This document shows, one piece after another, positions 26,696 through 36,600 of a stretch of DNA of 64,000 nt. The DNA lies in NCBI RefSeq assembly GCF_024171955.1, contig NZ_JAMTCS010000015.1:1-64000 (forward strand). The letters run 5' to 3'. Each line of letters starts with the position of its first letter. Within the stretch, counting starts at the first letter, position 1. Under the pieces are notes generated by a model. That model searched no databases, had not been told where the DNA came from, and worked only from the letters and a program-made list of their open reading frames with translations. The translations under genes were made by a program, and so were the position numbers. The stretch is from Promicromonospora thailandica. GTDB taxonomy: Bacteria; Actinomycetota; Actinomycetes; Actinomycetales; Cellulomonadaceae.

Positions 26696-27541
26696 TCAGC
26701 GCGCGTAGTCCCCGCCCGGCACCCCGAACGCCTCCTCGAGGGTGCTCACGCCGGTGGCGCGCAGGTGCTCCGCGAGCTCACGGCCCACCCAGCGCAGGTG
26801 CCACGGTTCGGGGGCGTACCCGGTGACCGCCTGGTTGCCGGGCGTGTACCGCACGAGGAACCCGTGCTCGGCGGCGTGGCCGGCCACCCAGCGCCCCTCC
26901 GGCGTGCCGCCGAAGCACGCCTCGAAGTCGCAGCCCGGCGTGGTGGTGCCGCCGACGTCGACGGCGAGCCCCGTCTGGTGCTCGCTGTACCCGGGACGGG
27001 CGGACACCTCGTCCGCCTCCCGCGCGCCGAGCTGCGCCACCCAGCCGTCGTACACGGCCGCCTGCTTCGCGTACCCGCGGTAGGCGCTGCGCAGGGTCAG
27101 GTGCACGCCGTCGGCGTCGGCCGCGTCGAGCAGCGCGGCGAGGTCGGGCGCGGCGTCGGGCCGCACGAGGTAGCCGCGCACCGTGACCAGGTCGGGCTCG
27201 TGGTCCACCGGGTCGAGCGGCGAGCGCTTGTTCACCACCACCCAGGGGCTGGCGGGGTCGGACGTCGAGTGCGCCGTGAGGTCCGGGCCCGCGGGCTGGG
27301 TACCGGCATCGGCTGCGGTGCCCGCGCCGTCCGACGAGGGTGCGACGGCACCGTCCGGCGCCCCGGACGCGGCGGGCGGGCGTGAGCCGGGTCCTGTCCC
27401 GGCGTCGGCCCCGGCGACGCCGGAACAGGCGGTCACGAGCATCACCGCCGCGGCGGCGAGCGCCACGGCGGGCCAGGCGGGGCCGGGTGGGACGGGACGG
27501 GCCGAGGACGCGCGGGAGGGGCGGGGCAGCAGGGTGGTCAT
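26696..27541 (-). CDS. D-Ala-D-Ala carboxypeptidase lipoprotein, M15/VanY-like
   Basis: A 281-residue predicted lipoprotein: after an n-region of about 25 residues the lipobox VTAC puts the lipidated Cys at 39. A Pro/Ala/Gly-rich tether follows. The M15 zinc peptidase domain holds RSAYRGYAKQAAVYDGW, the zinc motif SEHQTGLAVDV and EPWHLRWVGREL with the catalytic Glu and third His. It should trim the terminal D-Ala of peptidoglycan stem peptides at the outer face of the membrane. It diverges from an ECF sigma gene 53 bases away, so the pair may be linked by envelope stress. Confidence 0.87.
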   Translation of the reverse strand: MTTLLPRPSRASSARPVPPGPAWPAVALAAAAVMLVTACSGVAGADAGTGPGSRPPAASGAPDGAVAPSSDGAGTAADAGTQPAGPDLTAHSTSDPASPWVVVNKRSPLDPVDHEPDLVTVRGYLVRPDAAPDLAALLDAADADGVHLTLRSAYRGYAKQAAVYDGWVAQLGAREADEVSARPGYSEHQTGLAVDVGGTTTPGCDFEACFGGTPEGRWVAGHAAEHGFLVRYTPGNQAVTGYAPEPWHLRWVGRELAEHLRATGVSTLEEAFGVPGGDYAR

Positions 27542-27594
27542 GCCTGCATCGGTGTGCGCCCCGGGGCCCGCGATGGCAGCGCCGCGGGTGTGAC

Positions 27595-28221
27595 GTGGCC
27601 GACAGCGCGCACCTGTCATGGGCGGCCCGCTGCCGGACACACTGGGGTCGGAAGCACGTCTCACGACCGGAGCGGACCCTGCGCACCCACCTGCCCACCG
27701 ACCTGCCCCCCGACCCCGGGCCCGAACCTCTCACGCCCGCGGCCACCGAGGAGCTGTTCGCCGCGCACGCCCGCGGCGTGTACCGCTATGCCCGCGCCCG
27801 CCTGCCCGCGGCGGAGGCGGAGGACGTGGTGGCCGAGGTCTTCGCGATCGCGTGGCGCAAGGGCGAGCTGCCGGACAACCCCCGCGCGTGGCTCCTGGGC
27901 GTGGCCCGCCGCGTGCTGGCGAACCAGGTGCGCGCCCAGCAGCGCCGGACCGCGCTGGCCGAGCGCGTGCGCACCCACCCGGTACCGCCGGGGCAGGACG
28001 ACGCCCGCCTGGTCGGGGAGCTGGACGAGCTGCGGCGTGCCCTGGACCTGCTGCGCCCGGCCGACCGCGAGGTGATCGCGCTGCTCGCGGCCGCAGAGCT
28101 CTCGACGGCCGAGGTCGCGCAGGTGCTCGGCTGCACGACGGCGTCCGCGGCCACCCGGGTGCACCGCGCGCGCCGCCGCCTGCGCGCCGCCTACGAGAAG
28201 CTGACCGAGGAGGGGTGCTGA
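27595..28221 (+). CDS. ECF RNA polymerase sigma factor
   Basis: Region 2 is ELFAAHARGVYRYARARLP with EDVVAEVFAIAWRKG; region 4 is RPADREVIALLAAAELSTAE with GCTTASAATRVHRARRRL. The core is about 165 residues. The start is uncertain: the region before the core has no ATG or well-placed ribosome-binding site. The in-frame GTG at 27595 is given as the longest sensible start; a CTG near 27681 behind CGGAGCGG is an alternative. The next gene, one base downstream, encodes a one-helix membrane protein that may be its anti-sigma factor. Confidence 0.82.
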   Translation: MADSAHLSWAARCRTHWGRKHVSRPERTLRTHLPTDLPPDPGPEPLTPAATEELFAAHARGVYRYARARLPAAEAEDVVAEVFAIAWRKGELPDNPRAWLLGVARRVLANQVRAQQRRTALAERVRTHPVPPGQDDARLVGELDELRRALDLLRPADREVIALLAAAELSTAEVAQVLGCTTASAATRVHRARRRLRAAYEKLTEEGC

Positions 28222-28222
28222 C

Positions 28223-29119
28223 ATGGACAGCCCGAGCACGAACGGCACCGGCACGGACGACGCCCTGGCCCGGGCGCGCGCGGCCCTGCGCGGCGTCGAC
28301 ACCGAGCTGGACCTGGACCGCGTGCGCGCACGCTCGCTGGCCCGCGCCCGAGCCGCCGCGGGTGCGGCGGACGACCCGGCACGCCCGTCCGCCGTGGACG
28401 CCGGCGCCTCCGTGGAGGTCCTGGTGCACGGGGCCGGTCGCCGCGGCGCGCGGACCCGGCGCCCCCGGGCCTGGGCCCTGGCTGCGGCTGCCGCCGTGGT
28501 GGTCGTGGTGAGCCTCGCGGCGACATACCTGACCACGCAGGGCGGCCTGCCGGGCGTGCTGCCGGGCTCGCCCGTCCCGGCCCTGCCCGGCCCGGCCGAC
28601 AGGTCGCCATCACCGGGCCCGACGGTCTGGCTCACGCCCGCCGAGGCGATCGACCGGGCGGCCACGGCGACGTCGTTCGCCGGCTGCGAGCTGACCACGA
28701 GCTCGACCCTGGACGGGGGCCCGGTGCTGCGGACCGACCAGGCGTCGGCGTCGGTGGGCGCGCCCAAGGTGGCGCTGGACGAGAAGCCGCTGGCCGTGCT
28801 CCAGCAGGTGACCGTGGGCACGGTGCTCGGCCTGCCGGCCTTCGACGGCACGGACCAGGAGCTGGCCGACGAGCTCCTGCTCGACGACGACGGCGGCCGC
28901 GTGCTCGCGCGCGTGCGGCTGTTCCCCGCGAGCCCGCTCGTGCTGGGCGGCGACGTGACCCGGATCGACCTCCTGATCGACACCACCACGTGGCTGCCGC
29001 GCGCCGCGGTGGTGTCGGCCCGGTCCGGCCAGGCCGCCTACGAGGTGCGCAGCGAGCTCAGGTGGGCGGGCTGCACAGGGCCGAGCATGGCGCCCACGGG
29101 CGGCACCGACGGCCCCTGA
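28223..29119 (+). CDS. Single-pass membrane protein, probable anti-sigma partner
   Basis: A 298-residue protein. About 95 cytoplasmic residues with acidic and Arg-rich helices ([19 protein letters not shown]) precede one membrane helix ([20 protein letters not shown], ~90-109). An outer domain of about 190 residues follows, with a Cys pair ([10 protein letters not shown] and RWAGCTGPS). The gene begins one base after the sigma stop. Position and topology fit anti-sigma factors, but no zinc-binding HxxxCxxC motif is present. It may instead be a CU044_5270-type protein of unknown role that is commonly paired with ECF sigmas. Confidence 0.65.
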   Translation: MDSPSTNGTGTDDALARARAALRGVDTELDLDRVRARSLARARAAAGAADDPARPSAVDAGASVEVLVHGAGRRGARTRRPRAWALAAAAAVVVVVSLAATYLTTQGGLPGVLPGSPVPALPGPADRSPSPGPTVWLTPAEAIDRAATATSFAGCELTTSSTLDGGPVLRTDQASASVGAPKVALDEKPLAVLQQVTVGTVLGLPAFDGTDQELADELLLDDDGGRVLARVRLFPASPLVLGGDVTRIDLLIDTTTWLPRAAVVSARSGQAAYEVRSELRWAGCTGPSMAPTGGTDGP

Positions 29120-29196
29120 GCGCACGGCCAGAGACTGCCGATCCCGGACCCGTCCCGAGGGGTGGACGGTTTTCCGGCCACATGCCGGTCGGGCCG

Positions 29197-29202
29197 TACG
29201 AT
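29197..29202 (+). promoter_or_regulatory. -10 box for the riboswitch-metE transcript
   Basis: TACGAT ends seven bases before the predicted 5' edge of the aptamer at 29210, so the transcript would begin with the riboswitch itself. No convincing -35 box is visible. Confidence 0.45.
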
Positions 29203-29209
29203 CCGCACA

Positions 29210-29315
29210 ATCATCCAGAGCGGTCGAGAGTCCTGGCTCCACGACACCGCAGCAACCTACCTCCGAGGCGCCACGCTCGGGGCAAGGTGCTAACGCCAGG
29301 TCCGATGGAGCTGAT
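29210..29315 (+). ncRNA. SAM riboswitch (S-box/SAM-I-like) controlling metE
   Basis: Hallmarks in order: P1 start ATCATCCAGAG (29210-29220), P2 GCGGT (29220-29224) with ACCGC (29246-29250), conserved GCAGCAACC (29249-29257), P3 CCGAG/CTCGG (29262-29280), AAGGTGCTAACGCCAGG (29284-29300), where GCCAGG can pair with CCTGGC (29232-29237 region), and P1 close TGAT (29312-29315). The P1 3' side carries GGAG (29307-29310), the ribosome-binding site nine bases before the metE ATG. SAM binding should therefore hide that site and block methionine synthase translation. Family assignment is by eye. Confidence 0.85.
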
Positions 29316-29319
29316 ACGC

Positions 29320-31710
29320 ATGGCAGTCACCCACCCGCACCTTCCCGGCGCGACGATCCTCGGCTACCCGAGGATCGGCCGCCGGCGGGAGCTCAAGCGC
29401 GCCGTCGAGTCCTTCTGGGCCGGCCGCACCACCCTCGACGACCTGGAGGCCACCGCGCGCGACCTGCGCCGGAGCACCGCGCGACACCTCACCGGCCTCG
29501 GCCTCGACACCCCCGGGGCGGTACCCGGCTCCTTCTCCTTCTACGACCAGGTGCTCGACGTGGTCGCCCTGCTCGGCGCGGTCCCCGACCGCTTCGCCGA
29601 CCTCACCACGGACGGGGGCCGCCTCCCGCTCGAGGCCTACTTCACCGTGGCCCGCGGCGAGGGCGACCGGCCCCCGCTCGAGATGACCAAGTGGTTCGAC
29701 ACCAACTACCACTACCTGGTCCCGGAGATCGGCCCGGACACCCCGGTCGGCTTCGCCGACGACCGCGTGGTCCGGGAGTTCACCGAGCTCGCCCACCCGG
29801 ACGACGGCGGCCGCCCGGTCGTCACCCGGCCCGTGCTCGTCGGCCCGGTGACGTTCCTGCTGCTCAGCAAGGCCGCCGACGGCGCCCCCGACGACTTCCG
29901 CCCCCTGGACCGCCTCGACGACGTGGTCGCCGCGTACGCCGAGCTGCTGCGGGCGCTGGCCGCGGCGGGCGCCCCGTGGGTCCAGCTCGACGAGCCCGCC
30001 CTCGTCACCGACCTCCTGGGCGTGCCCTTCGACGAGGTGGCCGACGCCGTACGCCGCGCCTACACCGCGCTGGCGACCGACCTCTCCCCCGCGACCGAAC
30101 CCGCCCTCCCGGCACAGCGGCCCGCGATCCTGGTCGCCGCGCCCTACGGCGACCTGCGCTCCGCCGCGGGCGACGGCCTCGCCCTGCTGGCGGGCACCGA
30201 CGTCGAGGCGATCGCGGTCGACCTGGTGCGCGGCGCCGTCCCGACGGGCCCCGTGCCCGGCCTGGAGACCAAGACGCTCGTCGCCGGGGTGATCGACGGG
30301 CACAACGTCTGGCGCGCCGACCTCGACACCCGCCTGGCCACCCTGGAGGCCCTGGCGGCGCCCGGCTCCGGCGTCGGCGCGGGGGCGCTGTCCGTCGGCA
30401 CCTCGACGTCGCTGCTGCACGTGCCGCACGACACCGCCGACGAGCCCCGCCTGGACGCGGGCCTGCGGTCCTGGCTCGCGTTCGCCGACCAGAAGGTGGC
30501 CGAGGTGGTCACGCTGGCCACGGGCCTGGCCGAGGGCCGGGCAGCGGTCGCCGACCGGCTCGCGGAGTCGACGGCGGCGGCGCGGTCCCGCGCGGCGGCG
30601 CCCGGCGTCGTCGTCCCGCAGGTGCGGGCGCGGACCGCCGCGCTCACCGCCGCCGACGCCGAGCGCGCGCCGTACGCGGAGCGCGCCGCCGCCCAGCGGG
30701 CGCGCCTGGACCTGCCGCCCCTGCCGACCACGACCATCGGGTCGTTCCCGCAGACGGCGCAGATCCGCGGCGCGCGGGCGGCGTGGGTGCGGGGCGAGCT
30801 GTCCGACGCCGACTACACCGCGGCGATGCGCGCCGAGATCGCGAGCACGGTCGCGCTCCAGGAGGAGCTGGGCCTGGACGTGCTGGTGCACGGCGAGCCC
30901 GAGCGCAACGACATGGTGCAGTACTTCGCCGAGCAGCTCGACGGGTTCGCGACGACGGTCAACGGGTGGGTGCAGTCCTACGGGTCGCGCTGCGTACGAC
31001 CGCCGATCCTGTGGGGCGACGTGTCCCGGCCCGCGCCGCTGACGGTGTCGTGGACGGCGTACGCGGCGTCGCTCACGAGCAAGCCGGTCAAGGGCATGCT
31101 CACGGGCCCGGTCACGATCCTGGCCTGGTCGTTCGTGCGCGACGACCTGCCGCTCGGCGACACCGCCGACCAGGTGGCGCTGGCGCTGCGGGACGAGGTG
31201 GACGACCTGGAGGCGGCGGGCATCGCCGTCGTGCAGGTGGACGAGCCCGCGCTGCGCGAGCTGCTGCCCCTGCGCGCCGCCGACCACGCGGACTACCTGG
31301 CCTGGTCGGTGCGCTCGTTCCGGCTGGCGACGGCCGGGGCCGGCCCGGCCACGCAGGTGCACACCCACCTGTGCTACTCGGAGTTCGGGCAGGTGATCGG
31401 CGCGATCGACGGGCTCGACGCCGACGTCACGTCCGTGGAGGCGGCGCGCTCCCGCATGGAGATCGTGCCCGAGCTGGCCGACGCGGGCTACGCGCGCGGC
31501 ATCGGGCCGGGCGTGTACGACATCCACAGCCCGCGCGTGCCGTCGGTCGAGGAGGTCACCGAGCTGGTGACGCTCGCGGCCAAGGCGATCGACCCGGCCC
31601 TGGTGTGGGTCAACCCGGACTGCGGCCTCAAGACGCGCGCGCACGCGGAGACGAGGCAGTCGTTGGCGAACCTGGTCACGGCGACCAGGACGGTCCGCGC
31701 CACCCTCTGA
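29320..31710 (+). CDS. metE: Cobalamin-independent methionine synthase
   Basis: A 796-residue cytoplasmic enzyme that moves the methyl group of 5-methyltetrahydropteroyltriglutamate to homocysteine. N-terminal barrel with [20 protein letters not shown] and [19 protein letters not shown]-terminal catalytic barrel with [10 protein letters not shown], zinc ligands in [10 protein letters not shown] and [11 protein letters not shown], and [14 protein letters not shown]. Length is normal (about 750-800). The ATG at 29320 follows GGAG by nine bases, and that GGAG lies in the closing helix of the SAM riboswitch. A giant hairpin ends the transcript. Confidence 0.97.
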   Translation: MAVTHPHLPGATILGYPRIGRRRELKRAVESFWAGRTTLDDLEATARDLRRSTARHLTGLGLDTPGAVPGSFSFYDQVLDVVALLGAVPDRFADLTTDGGRLPLEAYFTVARGEGDRPPLEMTKWFDTNYHYLVPEIGPDTPVGFADDRVVREFTELAHPDDGGRPVVTRPVLVGPVTFLLLSKAADGAPDDFRPLDRLDDVVAAYAELLRALAAAGAPWVQLDEPALVTDLLGVPFDEVADAVRRAYTALATDLSPATEPALPAQRPAILVAAPYGDLRSAAGDGLALLAGTDVEAIAVDLVRGAVPTGPVPGLETKTLVAGVIDGHNVWRADLDTRLATLEALAAPGSGVGAGALSVGTSTSLLHVPHDTADEPRLDAGLRSWLAFADQKVAEVVTLATGLAEGRAAVADRLAESTAAARSRAAAPGVVVPQVRARTAALTAADAERAPYAERAAAQRARLDLPPLPTTTIGSFPQTAQIRGARAAWVRGELSDADYTAAMRAEIASTVALQEELGLDVLVHGEPERNDMVQYFAEQLDGFATTVNGWVQSYGSRCVRPPILWGDVSRPAPLTVSWTAYAASLTSKPVKGMLTGPVTILAWSFVRDDLPLGDTADQVALALRDEVDDLEAAGIAVVQVDEPALRELLPLRAADHADYLAWSVRSFRLATAGAGPATQVHTHLCYSEFGQVIGAIDGLDADVTSVEAARSRMEIVPELADAGYARGIGPGVYDIHSPRVPSVEEVTELVTLAAKAIDPALVWVNPDCGLKTRAHAETRQSLANLVTATRTVRATL

Positions 31711-31723
31711 CCCCCCACGGCTC

Positions 31724-31837
31724 GCCGAGATAGAACCCTGGCGAGGTAGAACTGCAGCGAGGTAGAACCGCAGCGCACCTGGGTGCGCTGCGGTTCTACC
31801 TCGCTGCAGTTCTACTTCGCTGCAGTTCTACCTCGGC
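31724..31837. terminator. Giant hairpin of tandem 16-mers between metE and the lytic protease gene
   Basis: Arms 31724-31778 and 31783-31837 are 55 bases each and nearly complementary, with a CTGG loop. Each arm is itself about three copies of a 16-base unit (GAGGTAGAACTGCAGC on the left; its complement GTTCTACCTCGCTGCA on the right). It lies between two converging genes and could stop transcription from both sides. Its internal periodicity is much more than a terminator needs. Confidence 0.75.
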
Positions 31838-31847
31838 AGATCGGGGG

Positions 31848-33446
31848 TCAGCCGACGCGCCACTTCTGGGCCGCGGTGCCGTTGCAGGTCCAGATCTGCA
31901 GCGGTGTGCCGTCCGCGCTGTTGCTGTTCGGCACGTCGACGCACTTGTTCGCGAGGATCGAGACCAGGTCGCCGGCCCCGCTCAGGGTGAACCGCTGCGC
32001 CGCGTTGCCGCTGCAGTTGGCGAGCTGCACCGCGGTGCCGTCGGCGGTGTTGCCCCACGCGACGTCCATGCACAGGCCGCCCGCGCGCAGCGTGCCGTCG
32101 GAGTGGAACGTCCAGCGCTGCGCGGCCGTGCCGTTGCAGGTCCACAGCTGCAGGCGTTTGCCGTCGGTGAACTCCGAGTTCGGCACGTCGATGCACTTGT
32201 TCGCCAGGCCCACGAGCGGCCGCCCACCGCTGCCACCCGACGTCGTGGTGAGCTGCAGGCCGTAGTTGCTCAGGATCGGGTTGAGCGGCTGGTAGATGAA
32301 CCGGCCGTTCGTGGAGCAGTCACCGATGCGGCCCGACGTGACGCCCTGGGCCTGGTTGCCCGAGATCACCGAGCCGCCGGAGTCGCCGCCCTCGGCGCAG
32401 GCCGACCCGGTCGCCATGCCGGGGATGTCGCCGTTGCCGTAGTTGATGGTCACGTTCTTCTCCTGGATGACGCCGCAGCGCCAGCCCGTGGTGCGGCCCG
32501 ACCGGCACACCGACGCGCCGATCCCCTGCTCCGCGGAGCCCGCGACGGCCACGGTGCCGCCCGCGTAGTTGTTCACCGCCGGGGTGGGCGTCCACGCGCT
32601 GGTGGTGCCGACCCACGCCCAGTCGCGCCCGGGGAAGGTCGAACCGCGGTAGGTGCCGAGGGCCGTGCCGTCCGGGGCGTTGACCGGGTCGCCCGTCGAG
32701 CCGCAGTGCCCGGCCGTGACGAACCCGCCCGACACCGCGAACCCGATCGAGCAGAGGGTCACGTACCCGTTGCCGAGCGGCTTGTGGAACTCGTCGCCGC
32801 CGCGGATGTCGCGCGCCGTCTGCGGCGCCACCGCGGACTTCTCCACCCGCACCACGTCGGCCGGCACGCCCGCCCGGGCGACCATCGCCTTCGCGGCCGC
32901 GAGGTCGGCGGCCTCGACGACCACCTCGTTGGTCGTGGGGTCGGCGTACCAGGCGTGCACGGAGGCGGGCGCCCCGACGTCGTCCAGGGACTCCTTCCAG
33001 GACGTCAGGGTGTCCAGCCCGTGCTCGACGACGACGGCGTCCGCCCCCGCGCGCTCGGCGACGGCGGCGGCCGCCCGGCTGGTCACGGCCACGCGCGGGG
33101 CGTCGGCGCCCCGGGGCAGCCACGTGCCGGCGTAGTCCTCGCCGAGCGTCGCGGCCAGGTGCGCCTCGACGATCGCCGCCTCGGCGTCGAGCGCCAGGCG
33201 CTCGGGGATCTCGGCGCGGGTGAGGCCGAGGTCGCGCTCCATCGCGCGGACCTGGCCGTCGGGCAGGTCGGCGGCGGTGACGCCCGCCGCGCCGCTGGTG
33301 CTGCTGGTGCTGCCGGCGATGCCCGTCGTGGCGGCCGAGGGCGACGCTGCCCCCGCCGCGGACGCGCCGGTGAACGCCGTACCGACCACGAGTGCGGCGG
33401 CTGACAGCGCTATCAGGGAACGGGACGTTCTCAGGGTTCGTGACAT
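31848..33446 (-). CDS. Secreted lytic serine protease with ricin-B lectin domain
   Basis: A 532-residue preproprotein. Signal peptide about 1-34; pro-region about 55-210 of the alpha-lytic type (two lobes); catalytic S1 domain about 211-400 with H247 (TAGHC), D275 (GRDWAWV) and S356 (GGDSGGS); Gly/Ser linker; then a beta-trefoil ricin-B/CBM13 lectin (410-532) with repeated CIDVPNS, QLWTCNGTAAQRW and QIWTCNGTAAQKW. The layout matches yeast-lytic proteases of Oerskovia/Rarobacter type, whose lectin binds mannan. GAGGAG precedes the ATG at 33446. Codons 11-15 overlap a LacI-type operator. Confidence 0.93.
   Translation of the reverse strand: MSRTLRTSRSLIALSAAALVVGTAFTGASAAGAASPSAATTGIAGSTSSTSGAAGVTAADLPDGQVRAMERDLGLTRAEIPERLALDAEAAIVEAHLAATLGEDYAGTWLPRGADAPRVAVTSRAAAAVAERAGADAVVVEHGLDTLTSWKESLDDVGAPASVHAWYADPTTNEVVVEAADLAAAKAMVARAGVPADVVRVEKSAVAPQTARDIRGGDEFHKPLGNGYVTLCSIGFAVSGGFVTAGHCGSTGDPVNAPDGTALGTYRGSTFPGRDWAWVGTTSAWTPTPAVNNYAGGTVAVAGSAEQGIGASVCRSGRTTGWRCGVIQEKNVTINYGNGDIPGMATGSACAEGGDSGGSVISGNQAQGVTSGRIGDCSTNGRFIYQPLNPILSNYGLQLTTTSGGSGGRPLVGLANKCIDVPNSEFTDGKRLQLWTCNGTAAQRWTFHSDGTLRAGGLCMDVAWGNTADGTAVQLANCSGNAAQRFTLSGAGDLVSILANKCVDVPNSNSADGTPLQIWTCNGTAAQKWRVG
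33402..33415. promoter_or_regulatory. LacI-type operator copy inside the protease signal-peptide codons
   Basis: TGACAGCGCTATCA differs at one position from the perfect palindrome TGACAGCGCTGTCA upstream of the mannosidase. It lies 31-44 bases downstream of the protease start codon, a place where a repressor could block elongation. Confidence 0.55.
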
Positions 33447-33490
33447 GGTGTGCTCCTCGTCAGGCCTGGGGAACCTCGTGTGTGCCTGGG

Positions 33491-33496
33491 AGCGTA
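33491..33496 (-). promoter_or_regulatory. Possible -10 box of the lytic protease gene
   Basis: On the minus strand TACGCT lies 44 bases before the ATG at 33446, with a weak TTCTGG about 18 bases further upstream as -35. The rest of 33447-33612 shows no gene. Confidence 0.35.
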
Positions 33497-33612
33497 TTGA
33501 CGCCCCGTCAGACCCAGAACGCCTGCGCCGTCACCATGTGCAAACTACGTAACCCGGACGCGGTACAACCCGTAGCCCAGCCCTCAGCGTCCACCTTTTC
33601 ACCCACCACCAA

Positions 33613-33680
33613 CGAGGTCGGTCGGTTGCCTCGAGATCGGTCCATCGATGGACCGATCTCGAGGCAACCGACCGACCTCG
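33613..33680. terminator. 68-base perfect palindrome after the mannosidase gene
   Basis: Bases 33613-33646 are an exact reverse complement of 33647-33680: 34-base arms without mismatch, centred on ATCGAT. It lies 16 bases beyond the stop of the GH92 gene, and RNA made from either strand folds into one long hairpin. Termination is the likely role. Confidence 0.75.
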
Positions 33681-33695
33681 CCGGTGCGGCCTCCG

Positions 33696-36600
33696 CTAGC
33701 CGCAGGCGCCGCCCGCGTACGGGGCCGTCACCGTCTGCGTCGCCTTCTGGCCGTCGACGGTCGTCGTGACGACGGCCGTGACCGCACCCGTGCCGATCTG
33801 CGCCGAGCCGGCCTCGAACGTCACCTCGCCGGTGCCGTCCAGCGTCCGCGTCCCGAAGTCGGACGTCACCGTGACCGACGCCGCCGCGTCGCCGGACGAG
33901 CCCTCGACCTGCACCCGCAGGGCGCCGTCCCCGTCGGCGCAGACCGGGGTGGCCCACACCGTGATGCTGTCGGCGGCGTCCTCGGCCTGAGCCTCGGCGC
34001 GGGTCCGCGGGTCCGGCGTCGCGGTGCCGAGCGGCACCTCGTCGGCGCCCGCACCCTGGTCGGCGAGCAGCTCCAGCTCGGCCAGCGACAGGTCGCCGTC
34101 GCCGGCCGTCGCCGTCACCACGAGGCGCAGGTGCTCGTACGGCTCGGGATCGTCGTCCACCTGGAACGCGCGCGTCTGCAGCGCCCAGCGGAACTGCTGC
34201 CGGGTGCGCTCGTCGAGCACGGTCCAGCGCTCGCCGTCGTGCGAGCCCTCCAGCCGCCAGGCCGACGGCGTCGCCGTGCCCTCGGCGCCCGAGGTGAGCG
34301 TGTAGGTGCCCACCGCGGCCGCCGCGCCGGAGCCGTCCCACGTGACCGTCGGCGTGCCGGTGGCGAACGTGGCGCGCGAGTCGGACGTGTCGTCCACCAG
34401 AGCCGCGGCGTCCGTGCCGTCGGAGACCGTGACCCGGCCCGCGGGCGTGGCGTCCCGGGCCGGGGTCGGCAACGCGTCGCCCTCGGTGAGCGACGGCGGC
34501 GCGTCGTCCTCCCCGGTGCCCCACGCCGAAGGCTCCGGACCCATCACGAAGTCGATCCGGGCACCGCCGGTCAGGTCGTCCCGGGACAGCGACGTCGACG
34601 TGCGCCGCTTCCCGTCCACGCGCAGCGACTGCACGTAGACGTTCTCGACGGAGTTGTCCCGCGCCGTGATCACCACGTCGCCGTCGGGCCGGTGCACCGT
34701 GGCCTTCTCGAACAGCGGCGAGCCGACCGCGTACTGGTCGGAGCCCACCTGCAGCGGGTAGAAGCCGAGCGCGGCGAAGATCCACCACGACGACATCTCG
34801 CCGTTGTCCTCGTCGCCCGGGTAGCCCTGGCCGATCTCGCTGCCCACGAACAGGCGGCGCGTGACCTCCCGGACGATCTCCTGGGTCTTGTGGGGCGCGC
34901 CCGCGGCGTCGTACAGCCACGGGATGTGGTGGGACACCTGGTTGCTCATGCCCCACTGCCCCAGCCGGATGTCCCGCGCCTCGCGCATCTCGTGGATGAC
35001 GCCGCCGTAGCCGCCCGTGTGGGTGGCGTCCTCGGGCGTGGCGAAGAACTCGTCGAGCTTGTCCTCCAGCCCCTCCCGGCCGCCGTACAGGTTGCCCAGG
35101 CCGCGCGGGTCCTGCGGTGCGTGGAACGAGAAGTTCCAGCCGCTGGTCTCGGTGTAGCCGCCGCCCCACGTGCGCGGGTCGTACTCGTTCGGCGCGTTGA
35201 GGAACGTGCCGTCGGCGTGCCGCGGCTGGAAGAAGCCGATCCGCTCGTCGAAGAGCTCGCCGTAGTGCGTGGCACGCTCCAGGAAGTAGGCCGACTCCTC
35301 GCGCAGCTGCGCGCGCCGCTCGCGCGGGGTGCGCTTGTCCGCCGCGAGCGCCGCGGCCATGTTGCCGATGCCGAAGTCGTTGATCAGCCCCTCCAGGCCC
35401 CACGAGACCGACTCGTGCGTGCTCTCGGGCGTGAACCCGAGGAACGGCGAGGTCTCCAGGCCCTTGCGGCCCACCGCGTCGTTCGGCGGCGCGACGGTGC
35501 CGTTCTTCAGCGCGGCGTCGTAGGCGTCGAGCGCCGTGCGCGTCGGCAGGGCGCCCTTGAGGTAGGCCTCCGCGAACGCGACGTCGGACGAGGTGCCCGT
35601 CATGAGGTCGGCGTAGCCCGGCGAGGACCAGCGGGCGATCCAGCCGCCGTCGCGGTACTGCTGCACGAACCCGTCCACCAGCTCCTTCGCGACGTCCGGG
35701 TACAGGAACGAGTACGCGGGCCACGCGGTGCGGTAGGTGTCCCAGAACCCGTTGTTGACGTAGATCTTGCCGTCGACGACCTCGGCGTTCGTCTCGGTGT
35801 CCGTGGCCTCGCCCGACGGCGCGGACACGGGGCTCGCGTACCGGTACACGGGCTTGCGCGCGGTGCCGGTGTTCTCGAACTGGGAGTTCGGGTACAGGTT
35901 GAGGCGGTACAGGTTGGAGTACAGCGTCACGAGCTGGTCCTCGGTGCCGCCCTGGGTCTCGACCACGCCGAGGCGGTCGTCCCACTGCTCCTGCGCGGCG
36001 TGCCGCACCGCGGCGAACGAGCGGTCCGCGACCTCCAGCCGCAGGTTGGCGCGCGCCTGCTCCAGCCCGATGAACGAGGTGGCCACGCGCAGCTCGACCG
36101 TGCGGTCGCGGCCCGTGGGGAACGTCGCGTAGCGCGCGCCGTCGCGGTCGCCGGCGGCCCGGCCGACGGCGGACGGCGCCCGGTCGAACGTGCCCGCCAC
36201 GTACATCCGGGTGCGCCCGACGGACAGTCCGCTGCCGTTCTCGACCCAGCCGGTCAGCTCGCCGGTGGCGGTGTCGAACGACAGCTTCGAGGCACCGGCC
36301 ACGCGGTCGACGAGCACGTGCCCGGTGCCGTCCGCGGCGTCCTTCGGGAACGTGTACCGCAGCACGGCGGCGTGGTCGCTGGGCGTCACCTCGGCCCGGA
36401 CGCCGTTCACGAACGTCACGCCGTAGTAGTCGGGGCGCGCCGTCTCGTCGGCGTGGTCGAACGCCAGGCCGCGCGCCCGCAGCCCGGCGTCGGGCACGCC
36501 CGCGCCGGTGGCGGGCTGGAAGGCGAGCTGGTTGCGGTCGCCCATCCAGGGGCTGGGCTCGTGCGAGATGCCGATGCCCTGCAGCACCGGGCGGTTCTGC

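Noticed and set aside
29210-29315. SAM-IV riboswitch as an alternative class
   Set aside because: The order GCAGCAACC then GGTGCTAA-type 3' core and the AGAG after P1 fit the S-box (SAM-I) plan better; a covariance scan would settle it.
29290-31644. 784-codon open frame antisense to metE
   Set aside because: Antisense artefact; metE is conserved along its whole length and has a riboswitch.
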